64,000 bases of DNA from the NCBI RefSeq assembly GCF_001307155.1, contig NZ_CP012830.1, positions 4,772,501 to 4,836,500 on the forward strand. Direction: 5' to 3'. The stretch is from Pseudomonas fluorescens. GTDB taxonomy: Bacteria; Pseudomonadota; Gammaproteobacteria; Pseudomonadales; Pseudomonadaceae. Position 1 is the stretch's first letter; each line of letters opens with the position of its first letter. Of this stretch, positions 25,803 through 32,882 are shown piece by piece. The notes under the pieces were generated by a model. That model made no database searches. It had not been told where the DNA came from and saw only the letters and a list, made by a program, of their open reading frames with translations. The translations under genes and the position numbers were made by a program.

Positions 25803-25830
25803 ACCCCATAAGCTAGCAATTCTTATAGGT
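25803..25830 (-). promoter_or_regulatory. candidate LuxR-solo binding element upstream of the hydrolase-transporter operon
   Basis: Inverted arms CCCCATAAG and CTTATAGGT (7 of 9 pair) around CTAGCAAT... On the minus strand it begins ACCTAT and carries CTAG then CTTAT. A similar element stands before the second hydrolase gene at 26683. It lies in the divergent region between operon and regulator. Confidence 0.45.
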
Positions 25831-25909
25831 TTGTCTGGCAGTCCCTCGCCCAAGCGTGGCATTCTACTTGCCCGATTTCAGGATTGAAATTAATAAGGGA
25901 GCTGAATGG

Positions 25910-26671
25910 ATGCAGACCAAGCTGTCCGACTTCAATAGTCGTCTTCTGTCCGGCAGGAATCTGGACGAACAGATGGACAATGCGTTGCTGATGGTCAAGG
26001 AGCTGGGCTTCGACGCCCTGGTTTACGACTACAGTCCTGTGCCGCTGGACCATGAGGGCGCACTGATCACGCCTTCGGTGCTCAAACTGCGCAATACCCC
26101 CCGTGATTGGTATTCGCTCTGGTGTGGGGAGGGCTACTACCAAATCGACCCTGTCCAACATCTGGCGGTGAATGCTGTTTCACCCTTTGTCTGGTCCTAT
26201 CAGCGAGATGCCGACACCATACTGCGGTCGTTCATCGGCCAGAGTCATGCGCCAGTGGTGAGCTATCTGCAGGACTCTCAGATGACCTGTGGTGTGACTG
26301 TGCCGATTCATCTACCCAAAGGCGGCTTCGCTACCCTGACAGGCCTGCGTTCAGGCAGTTCCGCAAGTGCATTACAGGATCTCCGTCAGACGCTGGGGGA
26401 CTTCAGTCTGATTTCTCATTCCCTGCAAGAAGTGGCCTATCCACTGCTCAACAAGGAAGTTCGTGCGAGCCCGTTCCGCCTGACCAGGCGCGAGCGTGAG
26501 TGCTTGAGTTGGGCGGCTGAAGGCCTGACCACCGTTGAGATCGCCACTCGACTGAATCGCTCATTGGCCACCATCACCCTGCATCTGACCTCGGCCATGC
26601 ATAAGCTCGGTGCCAAGAATCGGGTCCAGTCAGTGGTTCGGGCTACGCACTATCGGTTGCTCGATAGCTGA
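25910..26671 (+). CDS. pipR: LuxR-family solo regulator, PipR/OryR-like
   Basis: Transcription factor of 253 residues: N-terminal autoinducer-binding domain (about 20-165) and C-terminal LuxR helix-turn-helix (LTRRERECLSWAAEGLTTVE in part, then SLATITLHLTSAMHKLG). No luxI is present, so it is a solo. By ungapped alignment on the invariant Asp80-Pro81 the TraR Trp57 equivalent is Trp67 and the Tyr61 equivalent is Trp71; a Tyr-to-Trp change here is typical of plant-signal-binding solos. Trp95 is kept. It is flanked by two iminopeptidase-like genes and a peptide transporter, as reported for PipR of Pseudomonas sp. GM79, which answers to an ethanolamine derivative from plants. Start at MQTKLSD after AAGGGAG; a start at 25856 is possible. 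Confidence 0.8.
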   Translation: MQTKLSDFNSRLLSGRNLDEQMDNALLMVKELGFDALVYDYSPVPLDHEGALITPSVLKLRNTPRDWYSLWCGEGYYQIDPVQHLAVNAVSPFVWSYQRDADTILRSFIGQSHAPVVSYLQDSQMTCGVTVPIHLPKGGFATLTGLRSGSSASALQDLRQTLGDFSLISHSLQEVAYPLLNKEVRASPFRLTRRERECLSWAAEGLTTVEIATRLNRSLATITLHLTSAMHKLGAKNRVQSVVRATHYRLLDS

Positions 26672-26682
26672 AATAGGGCAAA

Positions 26683-26704
26683 ACCTATCTTTTTCTCTAG
26701 TTAT
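26683..26704 (+). promoter_or_regulatory. candidate LuxR-solo binding element upstream of second hydrolase
   Basis: ACCTAT at 26683, then CTAG at 26697 and TTAT at 26701: same order and nearly the same spacing as the element at 25803-25830 read toward its operon. It ends 57 bases before the start codon of the hydrolase. Confidence 0.4.
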
Positions 26705-26761
26705 TTCGTGGCTTCGCTCCCGCTATCGTGTGCCGTATGGTTTTCAGGGGCGGCACACAAA

Positions 26762-27661
26762 ATGGAATTTATCGGAATACGCGAAGGCTTCGCATCTTTT
26801 GGCCCGTATCGGACGTGGTATCGCATTACTGGTGACCTCGGCGATGGCCGCACTCCACTCGTGATCCTGCATGGAGGTCCGGGCTGCACGCACGATTACG
26901 TTGACGCTTTCAAGGATATTGCCACGAGTGGATATCCAGTAATTCATTACGACCAACTGGGCAATGGTCGCTCCACCCACCTACCGGAAAAAGACTCCTC
27001 GTTCTGGAACGTAGCGTTGTTTCTCGATGAGCTGGAGAATCTGCTGGATCATCTCGGCATTAGCGACAATTACGCACTCCTGGGGCAATCCTGGGGCGGA
27101 ATGCTGGCCAGCGAACATGCGGTACTTCGGCCTACGGGGCTGCGGGCATTGATTGTCGCCAACTCCCCGGCGGATATGGGTGTCTGGATCCGTGAAGCTC
27201 ACCGCTTGCGCCTGCTTCTACCTTACGACGTGCAGCAAACCCTCCTTAAGCATGAACGGGCCGGTACTTTGAAATCTGCCGAGTACCTTGAGGCAACACG
27301 CGTCTTTTATGATCGCCATGTCTGCCGAGTTACTCCGTGGCCAGGAGAGGTTTCCCGCACCTTTGCCCAGATCGATGCCGATCCTACCGTTTATCACGCC
27401 ATGAACGGCCCCACCGAATTTCATGTGATCGGCAGCATGAAAGACTGGACCATCATTGATCGGCTATGGCAAATCAGCGTGCCGACCCTACTGATTTCTG
27501 GCCTCTACGATGAAGCGACCCCGACCGTGGTCAAACCCTACCTGGATCACATTCCAGATGTTCGCTGGGCACTGTTCGAAAACTCTAGTCATATGCCCCA
27601 TGTCGAAGAGCGGATGGCTTGTATGGGGACTGTGGTGAGGTTCTTGGATGAATGCTTGTAA
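26762..27661 (+). CDS. pipA: proline iminopeptidase-like alpha/beta hydrolase, second copy
   Basis: Serine hydrolase of 299 residues, same family as the 25727 gene but clearly diverged. It keeps the full HGGPG oxyanion motif, YDQLGNGRS, the nucleophile in LLGQSWGGM (His of GHSWGG replaced by Gln) and the C-terminal NSSHMPHVEE with the catalytic His. No signal peptide. MEFIGIREGF is the natural start; the ORF before it reads as promoter DNA. Of the two it better keeps the peptidase signature. The symbol follows the pipR-pipA arrangement and is tentative; which of the two hydrolases is the true orthologue is uncertain. Confidence 0.82.
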   Translation: MEFIGIREGFASFGPYRTWYRITGDLGDGRTPLVILHGGPGCTHDYVDAFKDIATSGYPVIHYDQLGNGRSTHLPEKDSSFWNVALFLDELENLLDHLGISDNYALLGQSWGGMLASEHAVLRPTGLRALIVANSPADMGVWIREAHRLRLLLPYDVQQTLLKHERAGTLKSAEYLEATRVFYDRHVCRVTPWPGEVSRTFAQIDADPTVYHAMNGPTEFHVIGSMKDWTIIDRLWQISVPTLLISGLYDEATPTVVKPYLDHIPDVRWALFENSSHMPHVEERMACMGTVVRFLDECL

Positions 27662-27668
27662 GAGGGGG

Positions 27669-27975
27669 TGTAGTGGTCAACTGATCCCGGACACGACGTT
27701 AAGTTTTTTCTCGGCCTGAGCGGGTGCCAGCCCACCGTTGAATTGATGGGGCCGAATTCAGTTGTACCGATGCATCAAAAAATGACTGATATCGCATTGG
27801 GCCTCTTAGGCCGTTCGGTAGCCCGTGGTTGGTATCCATTCGGTTTTCAAACTCCGAAATACCCGCTCCATCGACGCATTGTCCCAGCAATCTCCTCGGC
27901 GACTCATGCTGTGGGGCATGCGATAACGCCAGAGCCGCTGGCGAAATAAACGACTCGCATACTGGGCGGATTCAA
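27669..27975 (-). pseudogene. IS3-family transposase remnant (C-terminal end)
   Basis: Read on the minus strand, DNA from about 27975 down gives YASRLFRQRLWRYRMPHSMS, GDCWDNASMERVFRSLKTEW, then HRYN, a stop where Trp is expected, IRPHQFNGGLAPAQAEKKLN and VVSGIS with stop. These are the conserved last 100 residues of IS3-family OrfB including the DDE glutamate. TGTAGTGGTCAACTGATCCC at 27669 looks like the terminal inverted repeat; the other end, orfA and most of orfB are missing. Inactive. Confidence 0.85.
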
Positions 27976-28107
27976 CCGGTCATCGCAACACTTTTGATCG
28001 AGATGTTTATGGGACGACCTGCAGGCTGGATGGAAGTTGACAGGACGAGGAGCGATACGTTCGTCCAGATTTACGCAAGGTTGTAGCAATGGCCTTGTCT
28101 GGATTAC
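27976..28107. other. spacer between IS remnant and moaC promoter
   Basis: Together with the IS remnant this fills the 530-base gap before moaC. Apart from eroded transposase codons near 27976-28000 no feature was found. Confidence 0.5.
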
Positions 28108-28121
28108 TTGATTGACGTCAA
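28108..28121 (+). promoter_or_regulatory. ANR/DNR box upstream of moaCDE
   Basis: TTGATTGACGTCAA, 9 of 10 conserved positions of TTGAT-N4-ATCAA, 69 bases before the moaC start. Suggests anaerobic activation of this molybdopterin operon. Confidence 0.75.
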
Positions 28122-28189
28122 CCGTATGTGTCGGCCCGCTCTGTATTCTGCGCTGAAACCGACTGTTGGTAGCGCAAGGCTTATCGCTT

Positions 28190-28675
28190 ATGACGGAATT
28201 GATGCTGACTCACCTCGACTCACTGGGACGCGCACGAATGGTCGATGTTACGGATAAAGACGTGACGTCCCGAGAAGCAGTGGCTGAGGCATGGGTTCAT
28301 ATGCTTGCCGAGACCCGACAACTGATTGCCAGTGGTGCTCACCCTAAAGGTGATGTCTTTGCGGTAGCGCGGATCGCTGGCATTCAGGCGGCCAAACGCA
28401 CGAGCGAGTTGATTCCGCTCTGTCATCCGCTGCTTTTGAGCAGTGTTAACGTTGAGTTGAGTTTTGAAGGTGACCAACGCGTACGCATTGTTTCTCGGTG
28501 CAAGTTGTCCGGACAGACCGGTGTCGAGATGGAGGCACTGACCGCCGCGAGTGTGGCGGCCTTGACCCTGTATGACATGTGCAAGGCCGTGGACCGGGGC
28601 ATGAGTATCGAATCGGTGCGGCTGTTGGAGAAACGGGGTGGTAAAAGCGGTTGGTATCAGGCGTTGGAACAATGA
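28190..28675 (+). CDS. moaC: cyclic pyranopterin monophosphate synthase
   Basis: Forms cPMP, the first stable molybdopterin intermediate, together with MoaA. The 161-residue protein contains the full MoaC signature: KGDVFAVARIAGIQAAKRTS in one run, LIPLCHPL, then GVEMEALTAASVAALTLYDM (the conserved GVEMEALTA). Start at 28190 chosen; ATG at 28202 is an in-frame alternative. moaD overlaps by ATGA. moaA is not in the window, and the operon follows an ANR/DNR box, so this set probably serves nitrate reductase. Confidence 0.96.
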   Translation: MTELMLTHLDSLGRARMVDVTDKDVTSREAVAEAWVHMLAETRQLIASGAHPKGDVFAVARIAGIQAAKRTSELIPLCHPLLLSSVNVELSFEGDQRVRIVSRCKLSGQTGVEMEALTAASVAALTLYDMCKAVDRGMSIESVRLLEKRGGKSGWYQALEQ

Positions 28676-28917
28676 AGCTGAATGTTTTGTATTTCTCGCG
28701 GTACCGCGAAACGCTGGGCCGTGACGATGAAACGATTGAAGGTGATTTCACTTCTGTCGATCAGTTGCGTCAGCACCTGATACATCGTTCCGGTGTCTGG
28801 CGGGTGCTGGCCGAACAGAACCTCATGTGTTCCCGCAACCAGGACATGTGTGGGCTCGATGAGCCGTTGATAGACGGTGATGAAGTGGGTTTTTTCCCAA
28901 CCGTAACGGGAGGCTGA
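28672..28917 (+). CDS. moaD: molybdopterin synthase sulfur carrier subunit
   Basis: Ubiquitin-like small subunit of 81 residues, ending in the required Gly-Gly (FFPTVTGG) that carries the thiocarboxylate used by MoaE to make the dithiolene. Start MKLNVLYFS overlaps the moaC stop by four bases. Confidence 0.95.
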   Translation: MKLNVLYFSRYRETLGRDDETIEGDFTSVDQLRQHLIHRSGVWRVLAEQNLMCSRNQDMCGLDEPLIDGDEVGFFPTVTGG

Positions 28918-28921
28918 ATCG

Positions 28922-29368
28922 ATGATTCGAGTCCAGACAGGCAGCTTCGACCCCGGTACTGAAATCAACACGCTGCATGCTTTGAGCCTTGATGTCGGCG
29001 CGGTGGTGAGCTGCGTAGGGTATGTGCGTGACTCCAACGTCGGACGGGAAGTCGCCGGTCTGTTTCTTGAGCATTACCCCGGGATGACCGAAAAGGTGCT
29101 TGGCAAGATCGCCGATGAAGCCCGACAGCGCTGGCCGTTACTTGGATTGCTGTTGATCCATCGAATCGGAGCGTTGCAACCGGGAGAGCCTATTGTGTTT
29201 GTCGGCATCAGCAGCAGTCATCGTCAGGCGGCTTTCGAGGCCTGCGCGTTCGTGATGGATTACCTGAAAACCCGCGCGCCATTCTGGAAGAAAGAACAGA
29301 CGGCCGAGAGTTCCCATTGGGTCGAGGCTCGCAACAGTGATCGCGAGGCGGCGCAACGATGGGATTGA
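28922..29368 (+). CDS. moaE: molybdopterin synthase catalytic subunit
   Basis: Large subunit of molybdopterin synthase, 148 residues, converts cPMP to molybdopterin with MoaD thiocarboxylate. Family motifs: GAVVSCVGYVRD near 20-31, LEHYPGMTEK, HRIGALQPGE, the IVFVGISSSHR segment and the FWKKE lysines of the active site. Starts 4 bases after moaD. Confidence 0.96.
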   Translation: MIRVQTGSFDPGTEINTLHALSLDVGAVVSCVGYVRDSNVGREVAGLFLEHYPGMTEKVLGKIADEARQRWPLLGLLLIHRIGALQPGEPIVFVGISSSHRQAAFEACAFVMDYLKTRAPFWKKEQTAESSHWVEARNSDREAAQRWD

Positions 29369-29422
29369 CGTTTCCCTCGCTGTGAGTGAATCGTGTTCAG
29401 CTGTACTGAGAGCGAGAATCCC

Positions 29423-29866
29423 ATGCTCTATCCGCTATTTGTGACGTTGCATCTGTTTGCCGCACTGATTTTTATCGGCACGGTGTTCTTCGAAGTCCTG
29501 TTCCTTGAAAGCATCCGCAAGCAACTGCCCGTCAAGGTCATGTTGCTGGTCGAGCAGGGGATCGGTCGACGTGCCCGCACCTTGATTCCATGGGTTCTGC
29601 TGGTATTGTTCGGCGCCGGGCTGGGGATGGTCTGGCTGCGTTATTTGCCGGTCCTTGCAACGCCGATGAGCTCATCATTCGGCACATTGCTGATGTTGAA
29701 GATCGTGGTGGCCGTCAGCGTACTGCTGCATTTCCTGGTCGCCATGTTTTTGTTCAAAAGTGGCCGAATGAGTGCTCGATACCTGCATTTCATCCATGGC
29801 AGCCTGTTCTGCCACATGGTCGTCATCGTACTGTTGGCCAAGTGGATGTTTTACCTGACGTGGTGA
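29423..29866 (+). CDS. small four-helix membrane protein, CopD/DUF2269-like
   Basis: A 147-residue inner-membrane protein with four hydrophobic segments and no signal peptide cleavage site. HLFAALIFIGTVFFEVLFLE at the first helix and HFIHGSLFCHMVVIVLLAKW at the last put histidines in helices, which would allow haem or copper binding. A paralogue with the same pattern lies at 50537 next to nnrS (compare HLLAAIAFIGTLFFEVVIWH). Function unknown; both sit among denitrification genes, so a part in haem or copper handling or NO-related respiration is plausible but unproven. Confidence 0.7.
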   Translation: MLYPLFVTLHLFAALIFIGTVFFEVLFLESIRKQLPVKVMLLVEQGIGRRARTLIPWVLLVLFGAGLGMVWLRYLPVLATPMSSSFGTLLMLKIVVAVSVLLHFLVAMFLFKSGRMSARYLHFIHGSLFCHMVVIVLLAKWMFYLTW

Positions 29867-29912
29867 CTGTAAGTACCTGGTGTCTGTTGCGCGACAAGCA
29901 CCTTGCTCGCGC

Positions 29913-29926
29913 TTGATACAAATCAA
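29913..29926 (+). promoter_or_regulatory. ANR/DNR box upstream of the hemN pair
   Basis: TTGATACAAATCAA, a perfect match to TTGAT-N4-ATCAA, 60 bases before the HemN-like start. Confidence 0.85.
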
Positions 29927-29985
29927 GGAGCATTGATCGCCAAACCCCGACACTGGCGGTCCGCAGCCAGTCTCTGAGACCCGTC

Positions 29986-31353
29986 ATGCTCAATTTATTC
30001 CACAACCCCGGCGAGCCGAACGCTCGGTGCGATCAAGGCGTGCTCGATCCCAACTGCCATGTCGACACTGAAAAGTTCCATGACGGTATCGGCTCTCTGG
30101 ATTTGCTTCGTGCATTGCGCGTCAGCCGACAGAAGTGCCGTCCGCTGTCGCTGAATGTGCAACTGCCTTCTAACCTGAAGCCTTCCTTGTGTTCCCCTCG
30201 TGATATTTCATGCGAACACAGTGGTGTCGAACACTATCTTCAGCGTCTGCAACATGAGATCGACCTCGTCGGTTGTCACCTGGGGACCGGACAGCGGGTC
30301 GAGCAGTTTCATCTGGGGGGCGGAACACCTGCCATCGCCCACCTGAGACGGCTGATGGATCACCTTCGTGGTCGATTCAACTTTCTTGGGCATGAGTGCG
30401 CTGACTACAGCGTAGAAGTGGACCTTCACCATACCGATTGGTCGACCATGGGCGTGCTGCGTGATCTGGGATTCAACCATGTCAGCATCGGAGTTCCAGA
30501 CATCGGTGCCGACAGCGCGATGTCGGTGGCCTGCTACCAGAACCCGGCACCGATCCATTCGCTTATCGATGCCGCTCGTACCTTCGGTTATCGATCCATC
30601 AATGTCGATCTGGGTTATGGCCATACCTGGCAGACGCCAGAAAGTTTTGCGTTGAAACTGGCAACCATCATCGAACTGGAGCCGGACCGGCTGCTGGTGT
30701 TTGATTACGCCCGGCCACCTCAACGCTATCGGCCAAAGGCCGCAGACGAAATCAGGGCGTTTTGCAATGAGGAAGATAAAGGCGCCATGCGCCAGATCTG
30801 TTTTGAACAGTTGATCGGTGCCGGTTATCACTACATTGGGCTGGGGCAGTTTGTCCGACCCGATGACGATTTGGCGATTGCTCAGGAGCGCGGCCGATTA
30901 CGTCGCAATAGTGAGGGGTTTACCCGTCACGGATATTGCGACCATATCGGGTTCGGTTTGGGCGCTATCAGTCAGATCGACAATTTGTATGCGCAAAACA
31001 CCGACAAGCTGGAGCTGTATCAGCAGCAACTGGACATGGATCAATTGCCGACGAGCCGTGGCTGGCGCTGTGAGACAGGGAATCAGGTCAGGCACATGGT
31101 CGTGGAGCGCCTGGCATGTGATCTGGAGCTGGATATCCAGGCAATCGAGACGCGCTATGGACTGATTTTTCGTCAGTACTTTTCCGCCGTCTGGCCTGTG
31201 CTGGAGCAATTGACCCGTGACGGGTTGATTGAGTTGTCTGATCGTTTCATCAGTATTCTTCCGGCCGGTCGGCCGCACGTGGATGCCATCTGCAACCTGT
31301 TTGAAAAGGATTCGGGCAGTGCGGGGCATGAGCCCCCATTGCGAATGGATTGA
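29986..31353 (+). CDS. HemN paralogue lacking the radical-SAM cluster motif
   Basis: A 455-residue homologue of the HemN encoded immediately downstream; both share HLGGGTP, SVEVD/SIEVD, the LGFNHVSIGVPD/LGFNRLSFGVQD block and the whole C-terminal domain. The [4Fe-4S] motif of HemN (Cys65, 69, 72, 74) is not kept: the matching segment reads LCSPRDISCEHSG, with only Cys69 and Cys76. It therefore cannot bind the cluster and SAM in the normal way. The frame is intact, ends 2 bases before hemN ATG and follows a perfect ANR/DNR box, so it is kept under selection rather than decaying. Likely a pseudoenzyme with haem-binding, assembly or regulatory role (inference). Confidence 0.75.
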   Translation: MLNLFHNPGEPNARCDQGVLDPNCHVDTEKFHDGIGSLDLLRALRVSRQKCRPLSLNVQLPSNLKPSLCSPRDISCEHSGVEHYLQRLQHEIDLVGCHLGTGQRVEQFHLGGGTPAIAHLRRLMDHLRGRFNFLGHECADYSVEVDLHHTDWSTMGVLRDLGFNHVSIGVPDIGADSAMSVACYQNPAPIHSLIDAARTFGYRSINVDLGYGHTWQTPESFALKLATIIELEPDRLLVFDYARPPQRYRPKAADEIRAFCNEEDKGAMRQICFEQLIGAGYHYIGLGQFVRPDDDLAIAQERGRLRRNSEGFTRHGYCDHIGFGLGAISQIDNLYAQNTDKLELYQQQLDMDQLPTSRGWRCETGNQVRHMVVERLACDLELDIQAIETRYGLIFRQYFSAVWPVLEQLTRDGLIELSDRFISILPAGRPHVDAICNLFEKDSGSAGHEPPLRMD

Positions 31354-31355
31354 TT

Positions 31356-32744
31356 ATGACAATCTCGTTTGATTTCAATCGTGCCCTGGTCGAAAAGTAT
31401 GACCGCCCGGGGCCGCGCTATACCTCTTACCCGACTGCGCCGCAGTTTCATCAGGCGTTCGCCGTCGATGACTATCAGCGTGCCGCCTCGGACAGCAACC
31501 AGGCGGCAACGCCAAAATCGCTGTCGGTGTACATCCACATCCCGTTTTGCAAGAGCCTTTGTTATTACTGCGCCTGCAATAAAATCATTACCCGGAAAAC
31601 CCACCGCGCCGAGGAGTACCTGACGTATCTCAAGCGCGAAATCGTGATGCAAGCCGCCTTGTTCGACCGCACCCGCAAACTCACACAACTGCACCTGGGT
31701 GGTGGCACGCCGACCTATTTGACCAGCGAACAGCTGGCTGAGCTGATGGACTGTCTGCACCAGGCATTTGACATGGATGATAGTGATGACCATGAGTTTT
31801 CCATTGAAGTCGACCCTCGCACCATCAGCACTGAACAGATCCAGTCACTGCGTCGGTTGGGATTCAATCGCCTGAGCTTCGGCGTGCAGGACTTCGATCC
31901 CGACGTGCAGGCTGCGGTCAATCGTCAGCAAAGTGAAGGGCAAATTTACGCACTGGTCGCTGCTGCGCGTCAGGCGCAATTCAAGTCGATCAGCGTCGAT
32001 CTTATCTACGGCCTGCCATTGCAAACCGTGAACAGTTTCGACGTCACCCTCGGCAAGATCATCGCGTTGCGCCCGGACCGGATTGCCGCCTACAGCTATG
32101 CCCATTTGCCGGAGCTGGTGCGCGCGCAAAGGCTGATTCGTCCGGCCGATATGCCGCCTCCTGAGCGCAAGCTGGAGTTGCTTGAACTGACTATCCGCCG
32201 TCTGACCGAGGCCGGTTATGTCTATATCGGCATGGACCATTTCGCCTTGCCGGACGATGAGTTGGCGTTGGCCCGGGCCAATGGCACGTTGCAGCGTAAT
32301 TTCCAGGGATATTCCACCCACGCCGACTGCGATTTGATCGGTCTCGGGGTGTCTTCGATCGGCAAGGTCGGCGATAGCTACAGCCAGAGCGTCAAGGAGC
32401 TTTCGCAGTATTACGCGCGACTGGATCAAGGCTTGTTACCAGTCCACCGAGGTTACCGCTTGAGCGCCGATGATCAGCTTCGCCGTGAAGTGATCAGCGA
32501 TCTGATGTGTCATGGCCGGATCGACTTCGGCAAGTTTGAAACGCGTCATGCCATCTGCTTTACCGAGTACTTTGCCGATGCGCTGATGCAACTGGACGAG
32601 CATGTTCGCGATGGATTGCTGGAGATTCACGAAGATGCGTTGGTGTTGTTGCCTCATGGGCATTTGATGATGCGCAGCGCGGCGATGGCGTTTGACGCCT
32701 ATCTGGACGGTGATCAAAAAGGCCGGTTTTCACGCACCGTTTGA
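31356..32744 (+). CDS. hemN: oxygen-independent coproporphyrinogen III oxidase
   Basis: Radical SAM enzyme of 462 residues that decarboxylates coproporphyrinogen III to protoporphyrinogen IX without O2, needed for haem under denitrification. Cluster ligands Cys65, Cys69, Cys72 and the additional Cys74 stand in HIPFCKSLCYYCAC; YDRPGPRYTSYPTAP at the N terminus and LHLGGGTPTYLT are diagnostic for true HemN. Start at MTISFDFN, directly after the paralogue's stop (TGATTATG), indicating co-transcription from the ANR/DNR box at 29913. Confidence 0.96.
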   Translation: MTISFDFNRALVEKYDRPGPRYTSYPTAPQFHQAFAVDDYQRAASDSNQAATPKSLSVYIHIPFCKSLCYYCACNKIITRKTHRAEEYLTYLKREIVMQAALFDRTRKLTQLHLGGGTPTYLTSEQLAELMDCLHQAFDMDDSDDHEFSIEVDPRTISTEQIQSLRRLGFNRLSFGVQDFDPDVQAAVNRQQSEGQIYALVAAARQAQFKSISVDLIYGLPLQTVNSFDVTLGKIIALRPDRIAAYSYAHLPELVRAQRLIRPADMPPPERKLELLELTIRRLTEAGYVYIGMDHFALPDDELALARANGTLQRNFQGYSTHADCDLIGLGVSSIGKVGDSYSQSVKELSQYYARLDQGLLPVHRGYRLSADDQLRREVISDLMCHGRIDFGKFETRHAICFTEYFADALMQLDEHVRDGLLEIHEDALVLLPHGHLMMRSAAMAFDAYLDGDQKGRFSRTV

Positions 32745-32882
32745 AGTCCCCGGCACCGGGGATGCGTCAGCGCTGGCCAACGTGATTGTTTTTCAGCTGT
32801 CCCAAGGTGCTCGGGGTGTCTACGTTCAGGACTGGGAAGTCGACAACGGTTACACCTTGGGGTAGAGCGATCGGCACAAGGT

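Noticed and set aside
32745..32882. Open stretch after hemN reading VIVFQLSQGARGVYVQDWEV
   Set aside because: No start codon of its own, under 45 codons, no family; the CCCCGG/CCGGGG hairpin at 32748 may just be a hemN 3' end. Left unannotated.
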